From Arthrobacter sp. SW1 (GTDB taxonomy: Bacteria; Actinomycetota; Actinomycetes; Actinomycetales; Micrococcaceae), in NCBI RefSeq assembly GCF_001766675.1, contig NZ_MJLT01000001.1:310001-374000 (forward strand): DNA of 64,000 bases, in the 5' to 3' direction. Both the position numbers and the translations under genes were made by a program. Of this stretch, positions 28,172 through 37,245 are shown in pieces (position 1 is the stretch's first letter; the number at the start of each line of letters is the position of its first letter). The notes under the pieces are model-generated. The model ran no database searches, was not told the origin of the DNA, and was given only the letters and a program-made list of their open reading frames with translations.

Positions 28172-29022
28172 GCTCCGACGCTACCACCGGGTGCGGCACC
28201 GACGGCCACCTCGTTCGAGGCCTCCGAGGACCACTGCGAGAAGGACCCCGGATACAAGGCGGCCCGTATGCCCGCCACCTCCAGCGCCGCGATCTGGTGT
28301 GCTGCTGTCACGCCGGAGCCGCAATAGACCGCGACGGCGGTGCCGCCGTCGATTCCGAGCCCGGCGAAGCGGGCCCGCAGTTGCTCCGGGTCCAGGAAGC
28401 GGCCGTCCTGCGCCAGGTTCTCCCCGGTCGGCGCGCTGAGCGCACCGGGAATGTGGCCGGCGCGGGGGTCGATGGGCTCGATCTCGCCGCGGTACCGTTC
28501 ACCGGCCCGGGCGTCGAGCAGGATGCCCTGCGCGGGCCAGGCAGCCGCTCCGGCCATGTCGATGCCGGGCATCCGGCCACGGGCCAAGGTGACGTTACCT
28601 TCGGAGACCGGCTGTTCCCCTTCCATGACGGAAAAGCCGGCTGCGCGCCAGGCTGCCAGGCCGCCGTCGAGCAGGTACACGGACTCCAGGCCGGCATCGC
28701 GAAGCAGCCACCAGGCACGGGCGGAAGCGGTGCTGCCGTTGTCGTCGTAGGCCACCACGGTGTCGCCGTCGTTGATGCCCCAGGCACGCGCGCTGCGCTG
28801 CAGGGCCTCCACGGAAGGCAAGGGATGGCGGCCTTCGCCTTCCACGGAGGGATCGGCCAGCTCATGGTGGAGGTCGACGTACACCGCGCCGGGAAGATGG
28901 CCGGCGAGGTAATGCTCATGCCCATGGGGATCGCCGAGGACCCAGCGGACGTCCAGCAGCACAGTGCGCGCACCGGAATCCATCCGTTCCTTGAGGGTGG
29001 CGACATCCATCAGCGTGCCCAT
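28168..29022 (-). CDS. 3-mercaptopyruvate/thiosulfate sulfurtransferase (SseA-type)
   Basis: 284-residue tandem rhodanese. The first domain is inactive (YDDNGS where a Cys loop would be) and the second has active Cys234 in YCGSGVTA, the loop typical of mercaptopyruvate sulfurtransferases. GAAGGAG precedes the start. It leads a three-gene operon and is divergent, across 70 nt, from a Cds1-type cysteine desulfhydrase gene, so the two probably work in cysteine-sulfur turnover. Confidence 0.92.
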   Translation of the reverse strand: MGTLMDVATLKERMDSGARTVLLDVRWVLGDPHGHEHYLAGHLPGAVYVDLHHELADPSVEGEGRHPLPSVEALQRSARAWGINDGDTVVAYDDNGSTASARAWWLLRDAGLESVYLLDGGLAAWRAAGFSVMEGEQPVSEGNVTLARGRMPGIDMAGAAAWPAQGILLDARAGERYRGEIEPIDPRAGHIPGALSAPTGENLAQDGRFLDPEQLRARFAGLGIDGGTAVAVYCGSGVTAAHQIAALEVAGIRAALYPGSFSQWSSEASNEVAVGAAPGGSVGA

Positions 29023-29080
29023 TCACAACTCCTTCGTTCCCTGGCCAGTCAGACTGGTCCCAGCCTATAACCAGCGCCGG

Positions 29081-29086
29081 TAGGCT
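29081..29086 (+). promoter_or_regulatory. Leaderless-type -10 box TAGGCT
   Basis: TAGGCT lies exactly 6 nt before GTG 29093, so the transcript should begin at the start codon. No Shine-Dalgarno is present. Confidence 0.55.
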
Positions 29087-29092
29087 GGATCG

Positions 29093-30187
29093 GTGAAGAC
29101 TGCAGGGAAGCAAAACAGGTCCTGGGCCAGCGAGGCCATCCGGCGCATCGAGGCGGAAAACAACCGTTCCGCGGACACCCATCTTTACTCCGTGCTGCTG
29201 CCGGAGCACTGGGGCGTCCAGCTGTACCTCAAGGATGAGTCCACGCACCGTTCGGGCAGCCTCAAGCACCGCCTGGCGCGCTCGCTGTTCCTGTACGGGC
29301 TGGTGAACGGTTGGATCAACGAGGGCACCACCATTGTGGAGGCTTCCAGCGGCAGCACCGCCGTTTCGGAGGCGTACTTCGCACGGCTCATCGGCCTGCC
29401 CTTCATCGCGGTCATGACCCGCACCACCAGCCCCGAGAAGATCGCCCTCATCGAGGAATTCGGCGGCAGCTGCCTGCTCGTGGACCACGCCTCCGAGGTG
29501 TACGCGGCGGCGCAGGAAGCAGCGCGGACGTGCGGCGGCCACTACATGGACCAGTTCACCTATGCGGAGCGGGCCACGGACTGGCGCGGCAACAACAACA
29601 TCGCCGAATCGATCTTCGAACAGCTCGCCCTCGAAGAGCATCCGGTCCCGGAGTGGATCGTGGTGGGTGCCGGCACCGGCGGCACCAGCGCCACCATCGG
29701 CCGCTATCTCCGGTACCACTGCCACGGAACCCGGCTGGCCGTCGTCGACCCCGAAAACTCGGCGTTTTACCCCGGCTGGCGCGACGGAGCGGACGAGTTC
29801 AGCACCGGCATGCCGTCCCGGATCGAGGGCATCGGCCGGCCACGGATGGAACCGAGCTTCGTACCGGCCGTCATCGACACCATGATCCCTGTGCCGGATG
29901 CCGCCTCGGTCGCCGCGATGCGGCACCTCCGCAGCCTTGCCGGCCTGCAGGCCGGCCCGTCCACCGGCACCAACCTCTGGGGCGTGTGGCAGCTGGTGGC
30001 GGACATGGTGGCACAGGGCAAGCGCGGCAGCATCGTCTCGCTCATGTGCGACGGCGGCGAGCGCTACGCAGGCAGCTACTACAAGCAGGAATGGCTGGAC
30101 GAAAAGGGCCTGGACCCGCGTCCGTACGAGGCGGTCCTGGCGGAGTTCTTCGAGACCGGGAAATGGCCCGAAGGCTTCCGGGGCTAG
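29093..30187 (+). CDS. PLP-dependent L-cysteine desulfhydrase (Cds1-like)
   Basis: 364-residue fold-II PLP enzyme resembling mycobacterial Cds1, which degrades cysteine to pyruvate, ammonia and H2S. The PLP lysine is in SGSLKHRLA (Lys58), the substrate loop [12 protein letters not shown] follows near residue 85, and the phosphate loop is [14 protein letters not shown]. It lacks a regulatory CBS domain. Start GTG 29093 is leaderless by the -10 position. Its stop codon shares CTAG with the convergent MBL gene. O-acetylserine sulfhydrylase-like synthesis is an alternative activity. Confidence 0.85.
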   Translation: MKTAGKQNRSWASEAIRRIEAENNRSADTHLYSVLLPEHWGVQLYLKDESTHRSGSLKHRLARSLFLYGLVNGWINEGTTIVEASSGSTAVSEAYFARLIGLPFIAVMTRTTSPEKIALIEEFGGSCLLVDHASEVYAAAQEAARTCGGHYMDQFTYAERATDWRGNNNIAESIFEQLALEEHPVPEWIVVGAGTGGTSATIGRYLRYHCHGTRLAVVDPENSAFYPGWRDGADEFSTGMPSRIEGIGRPRMEPSFVPAVIDTMIPVPDAASVAAMRHLRSLAGLQAGPSTGTNLWGVWQLVADMVAQGKRGSIVSLMCDGGERYAGSYYKQEWLDEKGLDPRPYEAVLAEFFETGKWPEGFRG

Positions 30188-30840
30188 ACCTCCACCGACT
30201 CCCGCGGCGCGAGGCTGGTGTACTTGGTGCCGTATTTGCCGCCGATCCGGCCTACATGCCCTTCCACCAGCCCCCTGCCAAGCTCATTGAGCAATGCGTC
30301 GTGGACCGGGTACGCCTGCGGGGCACGGACGGCCACCACGAAGTCCACCACCTCGCCCACCTTGGACCACGGCGCGTGCAGCGGCACCAGCAGGGTCTTC
30401 ACGTCGATCCCGTCCGGCACCACGAAGGAATCGCCGGGATGGAAGACGTTCTCCTCCACCAGGTACCCGATGTTCGCCACCACCGGGATCAGCGGATGGA
30501 TGAGGGCGTGCTGGCCGCCAAAGGCGCGCACCGCGAAGCCGCCCGCGGCGAAGGAAGTGCCGGGCTCGACGGCATGTACCCGGCCGCCGTCGTCGCCCGC
30601 CTTGTCGGCGAGATCAGCGGCGAGGCGGGCCGGGGCGTGCACCTCAAGATCCGGATTGCCGCGCAACGCTTCAAGGAGCGCCGGGGCATCCACGTGGTCC
30701 GGGTGCTCGTGGGTGATCAGCACGGCATGTGCGCCCTGCAGCGCTTCCTCGGCTTCGGAGAACGTTCCGGGGTCGATCACCAGCACCCGCCCTTCCTTCT
30801 GCAGGCGGACGCAGGAGTGGGTGTACTTGGTGAGCTTCAT
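30184..30840 (-). CDS. MBL-fold metal-dependent hydrolase
   Basis: 218-residue metallo-beta-lactamase fold protein of the UlaG/UPF0173-like group. Metal ligands are in HEHPDHVD (about residues 44-51), with further His in GGQHALIHP and the C-terminal LHAPWS region. The substrate is unknown. The stop overlaps the stop of the Cds1-like gene by 4 nt, and the start is preceded by TAGCCT 6 nt upstream, a leaderless arrangement. It is divergent from zur across 92 nt. Confidence 0.88.
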   Translation of the reverse strand: MKLTKYTHSCVRLQKEGRVLVIDPGTFSEAEEALQGAHAVLITHEHPDHVDAPALLEALRGNPDLEVHAPARLAADLADKAGDDGGRVHAVEPGTSFAAGGFAVRAFGGQHALIHPLIPVVANIGYLVEENVFHPGDSFVVPDGIDVKTLLVPLHAPWSKVGEVVDFVVAVRAPQAYPVHDALLNELGRGLVEGHVGRIGGKYGTKYTSLAPRESVEV

Positions 30841-30932
30841 GCAGCAAGGCTAGCGTGCGGGCCCGCCGCTGAGACAGGCCCCGGCCCGCGCCCGGCTGGT
30901 AATCTTGGTGTCTGCACGACGCCGCCAGCGAA

Positions 30933-31409
30933 ATGAGTCCACGCATGCCTTCCGGCCCCAAAGCCGCCGCCGCAAACCCCGGTCACGACGCCAAGCCCGG
31001 CCGGGAGCAGAGGGTCACCAAGCAACGCCTCGCGGTGAGCGCGGCGCTCGATGAACTCGACGACTTCGTCAGCACCCAGGAGCTCTACCGCCTCCTCCAG
31101 AACCAGGGCATTTCCGTATCCCTCGCCACCGCGTACAGGATCCTGCAGTCACTCGCGGACGAAGGCCTGGTGGACGTCCTGCGCAACGCCGACGGCGAGG
31201 CCGTGTACCGCCGTTGCGCGGTCACCGGGCACCACCACCACCTGCTTTGCCGCAACTGCGGCAAGGCCGTCGAGGTGGAGGCGCCCGCCGTCGAGACCTG
31301 GGCTGCGCGTACCGCCGCCGAGCACGGTTACACGGAGGTGGCGCACACTGTCGAAATCTTCGGGCTCTGCCCGGAGTGCACGGCGAAGAAGGCTGCGGGC
31401 GGGCTGTAG
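30933..31409 (+). CDS. zur: Zinc uptake regulator Zur (Fur family)
   Basis: 158-residue zinc-sensing repressor. The N-terminal winged helix (STQELYRLLQNQGISVSLAT, about residues 48-67) precedes the zinc-sensing part with HHHHLLCRNCGKAVEVE and a second CPEC pair for the structural zinc. The His-rich stretch and EVE segment match Zur rather than Fur or PerR. Position next to znuABC supports this. ATG 30933 is used; ATG 30945 is possible. TAATCT at about 30899 is a candidate -10. It likely binds the palindrome upstream of znuA. Confidence 0.9.
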   Translation: MSPRMPSGPKAAAANPGHDAKPGREQRVTKQRLAVSAALDELDDFVSTQELYRLLQNQGISVSLATAYRILQSLADEGLVDVLRNADGEAVYRRCAVTGHHHHLLCRNCGKAVEVEAPAVETWAARTAAEHGYTEVAHTVEIFGLCPECTAKKAAGGL

Positions 31410-31415
31410 AGGCTG

Positions 31416-32324
31416 CTAGCTGACGGCTTCCGGCTGTGCCGCCGGCGCCGGAGCTTCCCGCACGATGCGTCCGTTGCGGCCGCTCCTGGCCCGTACCTCG
31501 CCGATGATCCGGCAGGCCACGTAGATCAGGAACGACAACGTGGTCACGTAGGGGCTGATCGGAATCCGGCTGCCCAGGGCCAGCAGGATGCCGCCCACGG
31601 TGGCAGTGGTCGCGAACAGCACGCTCAGCAACAGCACCACGCGCGGCGAGGTGCTCACCCGCAGGGCCGCCGCGGCGGGGGTGATCAGGAGCGCGAGCAC
31701 CAGCAGCGCCCCCACGATCTGGATGGACAGCGCCACGCTGACGCCCAGCAGCACCATGAACCCGATCGCCAGCCCGCGCACCGGTACGCCGCGGGCTTCG
31801 GCCATGTCCGGGTCGACGCTTGCGAAGCTCAGCGGCCGCCAGATGAGGCCGAGGACGATCATCACCACGACGGCGGTCCCTGCCAAGGCCTGCAGCTGCA
31901 CCGTGTCCACGGAGACGATCTGGCCCGTGAGCAGGCCGAACTTGTTCGCGGCGCGGCCTTCGTAGAGGGCCAGGAACAGGATGCCAAGGCCCAGGCCGAA
32001 CGGCATGATGACACCGATGATCGAGTTCTTGTCCCGGGCCCGGACGCCCATCACGCCCAGCAGCAGCGCGGCGGCGACGGAACCGATCAGGGAACCGAAC
32101 ACGATGTCCGCGCCGATCAGCAGCGCGAAAGCGGCCCCGGCGAAGGACAGCTCCGAGATGCCGTGGACGGCGAAAGCCAGGTCCCGCTTCATGACGAAGG
32201 TTCCCACCATGCCGCCCAGCAGCCCCAGGACGGCGCCGGCCCAGATGGAGTTCTGCACCAGCTGGAGCAGCTCCCCGTAGTTCTCGAAGTTGAAGACGGT
32301 CTGCAGGAACGTCTCGAAATCCAT
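31416..32324 (-). CDS. znuB: Zinc ABC transporter permease ZnuB
   Basis: 302-residue membrane permease of the ABC-3 metal family, with about eight hydrophobic helices. It has the FAVHGISELSFAGAA segment near residue 52 and the GALLVLALLITPAAAA segment common to ZnuB/MntB. Its ATG overlaps the znuC stop (TGATG), so the two are coupled. Converges on zur with a 6-nt gap. Confidence 0.93.
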   Translation of the reverse strand: MDFETFLQTVFNFENYGELLQLVQNSIWAGAVLGLLGGMVGTFVMKRDLAFAVHGISELSFAGAAFALLIGADIVFGSLIGSVAAALLLGVMGVRARDKNSIIGVIMPFGLGLGILFLALYEGRAANKFGLLTGQIVSVDTVQLQALAGTAVVVMIVLGLIWRPLSFASVDPDMAEARGVPVRGLAIGFMVLLGVSVALSIQIVGALLVLALLITPAAAALRVSTSPRVVLLLSVLFATTATVGGILLALGSRIPISPYVTTLSFLIYVACRIIGEVRARSGRNGRIVREAPAPAAQPEAVS

Positions 32325-33139
32325 CAGTGGCCCTCCGCCAGTCCCGCATGCGCGTCGTCATGGAAGTGCGTGGTGGCGTCCGGCAGGCCGACGACGACGA
32401 TCCTTCCGTTGGCGCGGATGACTTCCACGTGGCTGTCGTACAGTTCCGAAAGCACCTCGGTGGTCATGACCTCGTCCGGTGTGCCCACCCGGAACTGCCC
32501 GCCGGCCAGGTAGAGCACCCGGTCCACGTAATCGATGACCGGGTTGATCTCGTGGGTCACGAAAACCACGGCGCTGTTGCGTTCATGGCACTGCCGGTTG
32601 ATGAGCGCGCTGACGGCCAGCTGGTGGTGCAGGTCCAAAGACAGCAGCGGTTCGTCGCACAGCAGGACCTGAGGATCGGAGGCGAGCGCCTGCGCCACGC
32701 GCAGGCGCTGCTGCTCGCCGCCCGAGAGCCTGCCCACTGGAACCTTCGCGTAGTCCGTGGCGCCCACAAGCTCCAGGAGCTCGTCGATCCGGCGGTTGAC
32801 GTTCCGCCCGGACAACCTCAGGCCCCAACGGTGCCCGTCGATGCCGAGCCCTACCAGGTCGCGGGCCCGGAGCGGGGTGTCAGCGGCGAAGGACTTCTGC
32901 TGCGGGATGTAACCGATCCGCTTGCTGCCGCGCTCCACGGGGTGCCCGCCGAGGTCCACGTGGCCGGAGTGCAGCTGCTGCAGACCCAGCAGCACCTTGA
33001 GGAAGCTGGTCTTGCCGCTGCCGTTGGGCCCGAGCACGGCGAAGAATTCACCCGGATTGATCTCCAGGTCCAAGCCTTCCCAGAGCACCCTCTTGCCGAA
33101 TTTCAGGCTGGCTCCGCGAAGGCTCACTAGCGGTGTCAA
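32324..33139 (-). CDS. znuC: Zinc ABC transporter ATPase ZnuC
   Basis: 271-residue ABC ATPase: Walker A GPNGSGKTSFLK (about residues 37-48), signature LSGGEQQRL (about 138-146), Walker B VLLCDEPL (about 157-164) and switch His in VTHEI. Powers import through ZnuB. It follows znuA after 49 nt. A short C-terminal extension contains His residues (HFHDDAHAGLAEGH) that could bind metal, unusual for a ZnuC. Confidence 0.94.
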   Translation of the reverse strand: MTPLVSLRGASLKFGKRVLWEGLDLEINPGEFFAVLGPNGSGKTSFLKVLLGLQQLHSGHVDLGGHPVERGSKRIGYIPQQKSFAADTPLRARDLVGLGIDGHRWGLRLSGRNVNRRIDELLELVGATDYAKVPVGRLSGGEQQRLRVAQALASDPQVLLCDEPLLSLDLHHQLAVSALINRQCHERNSAVVFVTHEINPVIDYVDRVLYLAGGQFRVGTPDEVMTTEVLSELYDSHVEVIRANGRIVVVGLPDATTHFHDDAHAGLAEGH

Positions 33140-33188
33140 AAACTAACCTCTGTCCATGCGTCCGATGCGTTGACCAACGAACGCAAGT

Positions 33189-34226
33189 CTACTTGCCCAG
33201 CGCGCCGGCGAGCGCGTCTGCGTTCCCTTCCATCCAGGCGAGGTAGCCCTTGCCGTCCGGGATGGTCTCGGTGAAGTCGACCACCGGCACGCCGGCCGCG
33301 GTGGCGGCTGCCTTGACCACTTCGGTCTGAGGGCCTTCGGTCTGCTGGTTGTAGGCGAGGAGCTTGATGCTGCCCGAGGCCAGGAGGTCCTTGACTTCCT
33401 TCAGCACGGCGGGCGAGGCGTCCGCTTCTTCCTCGATCGCTTCGCTGTATTCCTCAGGCGTCTTGTTCACCAGGCCTGCCGCTTCCAGCAGGTACACCGG
33501 CACCGGTTCGGTGATGGCCACCGGGGTGTTGGCGTGCTTCGCCTTCACGGCGTCGAGCTTCCCGGTGATGGTGGACAGCCCGGACTTGAAGGTGGCGGCG
33601 TTGGCCGTGAACTGTGCAGCAGATGCCGGGTCAAGGGCACCGAGCCGCGCAGCCACGGCGTCAGCCACCTTCGCCATCGCCGCAGGGTTGTACCAGACGT
33701 GCTCGTTGAACGCGCCGTGGTCGTGGTGCGCTTCTTCCCCAGCATGGGAGGCTTCCTCACTGTGGGAAGCCTCTTCGCTGTGAGTTTCCTCGCCGTGGGT
33801 TTCCTCGCCGTGGCCACCTTCAGCCGTTTCGTCCTCGTGCGGCGCCAGTCCGGTGACCTCGACGGCGGTGATGACGTTTGCGTGGTCGAACTTCACGTCG
33901 TCGGCAAGTTTGTGCAGGAAGCCGTCGTAACCGCCTCCGTTCTCCACCAGCAGCTTGGCTTTGGACACCGCCAGCTTGTCCTGGGCGGTCGCTTCGTAGG
34001 AGTGCGGGTCCTGGCTCGTCTTGTTGATGAGCGAATCCACGGAGACCTTGTCCCCGCCGATGCTCTTGACGATGTCGCCGTAGACGTTGGTGGACGTCAC
34101 CACCGGGATGGCGCCGTTCGCGGAGGACGACGACGGCGATGTCGCGGCGGGTGCCGAGCAGGCGGAGAGCAGGATGGCCAGGCTTGCGGAAACGGCAAGG
34201 GACAAACGGGCGGCTGGGCGGCGCAC
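33189..34226 (-). CDS. znuA: Zinc-binding lipoprotein ZnuA
   Basis: 345-residue solute-binding lipoprotein. Signal peptide with lipobox LLSAC (Cys about 23), then the cluster A-I fold with His ligands in SQDPHSYE (about 75) and NEHVWYN (about 176). Between them is a His/Glu-rich loop (about 130-170) built from imperfect HGEETH / HSEEAS repeats, the hallmark of zinc-binding ZnuA proteins. GTG 34226 follows GAGG by 5 nt. Transcription starts inside or beside the Zur palindrome, so expression should be shut off by zinc-loaded Zur. Confidence 0.95.
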   Translation of the reverse strand: MRRPAARLSLAVSASLAILLSACSAPAATSPSSSSANGAIPVVTSTNVYGDIVKSIGGDKVSVDSLINKTSQDPHSYEATAQDKLAVSKAKLLVENGGGYDGFLHKLADDVKFDHANVITAVEVTGLAPHEDETAEGGHGEETHGEETHSEEASHSEEASHAGEEAHHDHGAFNEHVWYNPAAMAKVADAVAARLGALDPASAAQFTANAATFKSGLSTITGKLDAVKAKHANTPVAITEPVPVYLLEAAGLVNKTPEEYSEAIEEEADASPAVLKEVKDLLASGSIKLLAYNQQTEGPQTEVVKAAATAAGVPVVDFTETIPDGKGYLAWMEGNADALAGALGK

Positions 34227-34277
34227 GGAAACCTCAGTTCTGAACGGAAGCGGACGGAGATGGTTGTTGCTTTAACG

Positions 34278-34283
34278 AGTCTA
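34278..34283 (-). promoter_or_regulatory. Candidate znuA -10 box TAGACT
   Basis: TAGACT on the minus strand overlaps the proximal end of the Zur palindrome, so bound repressor would cover it. A -35 match inside the palindrome is poor. Confidence 0.5.
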
Positions 34284-34318
34284 AGCCTAAATAGGAATGA
34301 TTCCTATTTAGGCTTAGA
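34280..34318. promoter_or_regulatory. Zur operator: 39-bp perfect palindrome
   Basis: Arms 34280-34298 (TCTAAGCCTAAATAGGAAT) and 34300-34318 are perfect 19-nt complements about a central G. The core GAATGATTC matches the centre of actinobacterial Zur boxes (consensus of the TGAAAATGATTTTCA type). It is the only strongly AT-rich stretch nearby and lies about 50 nt upstream of znuA and 15 nt after the stop of the CNNM gene. No T-run follows either arm. Confidence 0.8.
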
Positions 34319-34332
34319 TGACCCGTAATGGC

Positions 34333-35403
34333 TCAGGCTCCGTCCGCGCTGCCCAGGCGCCGGATCCCCGTGGCCTGGGTAGCGTCCCGGATCTCACCGA
34401 CCAGCTGTTCGATGACGTCCTCGAGGAACAGCACACCGATGGTGGTCCCGGCGGGATCCACCACACGGCCGAGGTGCGAGCCCGTCCGCTGCATGACTGC
34501 CAGGGCGTCCTCGATCTCGTCGTCGGGCGACAAGTTCACCAGCGAGCGGATCCGGCCTTCCGAAATCGGATGGCGCTGCCCCTCCTCCGGGATGGAAAGC
34601 ACATCCTTGATGTGCACGTAGCCGGCCAGCCCGCCGTCGTCGTCCAGCAACGGGAAGCGCGAAAATCCGGTGCGGCTGACCGCCTTCTCCAGCTCCCGCG
34701 GAGTGGTGCCGGGCTTGAGCGTGACCAGCTTGTCCACGGGCACCATGATGTGCGATGCCGTGTGGGCCGAAAACTCCAAGGCACCGCTGATCAGCCCGGA
34801 CTCATCGTCCACGAGGCCGTGCCGCGTGGATTCCTGCACGATCGACTGGACCTCTTCGAGGGTGAAGGAAGACGCGACCTCGTCCTTCGGCTCCACCCGC
34901 ATCAGGCGCAGGATGTGGTTCGCGCTCCAGTTGAGCGTCCAGATCACCGGCTTCACGAAGCGGGCGATATGGACCAACGGCGGCGCCAGGAGCAGTGCCG
35001 CCTTGTCGGCCACGGACACCGAGATGTTCTTCGGGACCATCTCTCCGAAGGTCACGTGCAGGAACGTCACGATCAGCAGCGCGGCGGTGAACGCCGCAGC
35101 ATCCGCCAGTTCATGCGGAGCCCCGAGCGCTTCGAGCGGCGACGCCAGGAGGTGGTGGATCGCAGGCTCGGCCACCTGGAGGATCAGGAGCGAACACACA
35201 GTGATGCCCAGCTGCGCACAGGCCAGCATGAGTGAGACGTTCTCCATCGCATGCAGCGTGGTCCGGGCGCGCTTGGAGCCCGCATCGGCGAGCGGTTCGA
35301 TCTGGCTGCGGCGGGCGGACATGACAGCGAACTCAGCGGCGACAAAGAAGGCGTTGCCGATCAGCAGGAAGACGAGCCAGAGGATTCCGGTCCAGTCGCT
35401 CAT
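34333..35403 (-). CDS. CNNM/CBS-pair membrane protein (hemolysin C/CorC-like)
   Basis: 356 residues: an N-terminal DUF21/CNNM membrane domain (about 1-180, with AEFAVMSARRSQ and FGEMVPKN motifs) and a CBS pair (about 205-345). The family exports Mg2+ or other divalent ions at the membrane. The start overlaps the stop of a paralogous gene by 4 nt, so the two are probably made together and may form a heteromer. It is followed by the Zur operator; a metal link to znuA is suggestive but unproven. Confidence 0.88.
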   Translation of the reverse strand: MSDWTGILWLVFLLIGNAFFVAAEFAVMSARRSQIEPLADAGSKRARTTLHAMENVSLMLACAQLGITVCSLLILQVAEPAIHHLLASPLEALGAPHELADAAAFTAALLIVTFLHVTFGEMVPKNISVSVADKAALLLAPPLVHIARFVKPVIWTLNWSANHILRLMRVEPKDEVASSFTLEEVQSIVQESTRHGLVDDESGLISGALEFSAHTASHIMVPVDKLVTLKPGTTPRELEKAVSRTGFSRFPLLDDDGGLAGYVHIKDVLSIPEEGQRHPISEGRIRSLVNLSPDDEIEDALAVMQRTGSHLGRVVDPAGTTIGVLFLEDVIEQLVGEIRDATQATGIRRLGSADGA

Positions 35404-36770
35404 GCGGTCACCCCCTTGGCATCGCCTCGGCCGGCGCCGGTTCCAGCACTCCCGCCGCTGCCGTCAGCTTCATCCGGCGGCGCGGGCCTGAAGCGGATCC
35501 GGTCAATGCGGCGGCCGTCCATCCTGGTGACGGACAACGTTCCACCCCCGGCCTCGACCACGTCTCCGGTCACGGCGATGCGACCCAATTGGCTCATCAC
35601 GTAACCTCCCACGGTTTCATAGGCGGGATCGTCGGGGACAAGCAGCCCGGGAATCTGTTCGGACACTTCGTCCGGGCGCAGCAGTCCCGGGAAGTACCAG
35701 TCGCCGGAGGCGCTTTGCAGCAGCCCCGGACGCACCTTGTCGTGCTCATCCGCCACTTCGCCCACGATTTCCTCCACGAGGTCCTCGAGCGTGGCGATAC
35801 CGGCAGTGCCGCCATATTCGTCAAGGACCACGGCGAGCTGGAGGTTGCCTTCCCGCAGTTCGGAGAGCAAGGCGTCAAGGTGGATGGTTTCCGGCACCCG
35901 CAGCACCTCGGCCATGATGGCGCCGGCTTCCAGTCCGTCGCGCCGCTCCCGCGGAACGGCCACGGCCTTCTTCACGTGCACCACCCCACGGATGTCGTCC
36001 GCGGAGTCGCCGATGACGGGGAACCTGGAGTATCCGGTCCGCCGCGCGGCGTCGATGATGTCGCTGACCGGCTGCTCCGCGGCGATGGTCTCCATCCGGA
36101 TGCGCGGCGTCATGACGTCGGCCGCCGTCCGTTCCGCGAAGCTCAAGGTGCGCGCCACGAAGTTGGCCGTTCCGGCGTCGAGCGTTCCCAGCTCCGCCGA
36201 TCGCCGCACCAGGGAGGCGAGTTCGGCCGGCGAGCGCGCACCGGAGATTTCTTCCTTGGCTTCAAGGCCGAAGAGGTGCAGGACCCGATTGGAGAAGCCG
36301 TTGAGCAGGAGAATGGCGGGCTTGAAGACCGCGGTGAAAATCAGCTGCGGGCGGGCCAGTGCCCGGCCCAGCGGGAAGGCCTGCGCGATCGCCAGGTTCT
36401 TCGGCACCAGTTCGCCGATCAACATCGACAGCAGGGTGGCCACCGCCATCGCGATGACCAACGAGATCGAAGCCGCGGCGGCCTCGGGGACGCCGATGGC
36501 CTGCAGCGGGCCGTGCAGCAGTTCGCCGAGCGACGGTTCCATGACGAAACCGGTCAGGAGGGTGGTCAGGGTGATGCCCAGCTGGCAGCTGGAAAGCTGC
36601 GTGGACAGGGACTTGAGGCACGCGAGCAGCGGACGGGCCGCGTGGTCGCCGTCGTCCACCGCCCTCTGGACCGAGGCCTGGTCAAGGGCAACGAGGGAAA
36701 ACTCGACGGCGACAAAGAAGCCGGTGCCAAGGATAAGCAGGAATCCGGCAAGGAGGAGCAGCCATTCCAT
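35400..36770 (-). CDS. CNNM/CBS membrane protein with CorC_HlyC domain
   Basis: 456 residues: CNNM membrane domain (about 1-190, VEFSLVALDQAS and IGELVPKNLA), CBS pair (about 210-330, MTPRIRMETI) and C-terminal CorC_HlyC domain (about 345-430, TVGGYVMSQLG). ATG 36770 begins at the first membrane helix; the open frame continues 107 codons upstream, but that part is Pro/Arg-rich and without a domain. First gene of a coupled pair with the shorter paralogue, likely a divalent-cation exporter. Confidence 0.87.
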   Translation of the reverse strand: MEWLLLLAGFLLILGTGFFVAVEFSLVALDQASVQRAVDDGDHAARPLLACLKSLSTQLSSCQLGITLTTLLTGFVMEPSLGELLHGPLQAIGVPEAAAASISLVIAMAVATLLSMLIGELVPKNLAIAQAFPLGRALARPQLIFTAVFKPAILLLNGFSNRVLHLFGLEAKEEISGARSPAELASLVRRSAELGTLDAGTANFVARTLSFAERTAADVMTPRIRMETIAAEQPVSDIIDAARRTGYSRFPVIGDSADDIRGVVHVKKAVAVPRERRDGLEAGAIMAEVLRVPETIHLDALLSELREGNLQLAVVLDEYGGTAGIATLEDLVEEIVGEVADEHDKVRPGLLQSASGDWYFPGLLRPDEVSEQIPGLLVPDDPAYETVGGYVMSQLGRIAVTGDVVEAGGGTLSVTRMDGRRIDRIRFRPAPPDEADGSGGSAGTGAGRGDAKGVTA

Positions 36771-37245
36771 CTCAGGCCACACCGCCTGGGTGCCGGACGG
36801 ACCGGTTCGGATCGGAGGCCGGCGGAGGCTGGTCGGCCGGGGTTTGGGACGCGGCTCCGCGGGAAGCGGCGGAAGGCGCGTGATGGGCATGTGTACGGGT
36901 ATTGCCGGCGCTGTGGAACGCCCGGGGAAGGATGAGCTTTCCGCTTCCCCCGCAGCGTCCAGGCCGGCACCTGGAGTTACTGTCCATAAGGCCTTCAGTC
37001 TACAGTGCGGCACCTGTCCCGCCGCGTGTGGTTTCCCCGGCGTATCTTGCGCCCAACGGGACTTCAAGGGCGCGCTCCGTAGCACAGACATGATTTAGGT
37101 CACCACTATTGGCAGAGGGGCGCCGTCCCTCACTAGACTGGCAAGGGTCTGAGCCCGAGGGACCCGGACCCTGGCCCGCGTCGTTTTTCAGGCAATTCCA
37201 CCGGGCCAGCTGGACATCAACACTCATGGAAGAGGCGTATTTCAA
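36771..37245. other. Divergent intergenic region, CNNM gene and kgd
   Basis: 475 nt without a convincing gene. The minus strand is open in the CNNM frame to 37091 and the plus strand has short open frames, but none has a ribosome site and conserved-looking content. The only clear signal is the kgd promoter candidate at 37109-37139. Confidence 0.5.
37109..37139 (+). promoter_or_regulatory. Candidate kgd promoter
   Basis: TTGGCA (37109-37114), 19-nt spacer, TAGACT (37134-37139). This would give a leader of about 100 nt before GTG 37246. Confidence 0.5.

Noticed and set aside
36771..37091. N-terminal extension of the CNNM gene
   Set aside because: Pro/Arg-rich, no motif; the protein begins naturally at the first membrane helix (ATG 36770).
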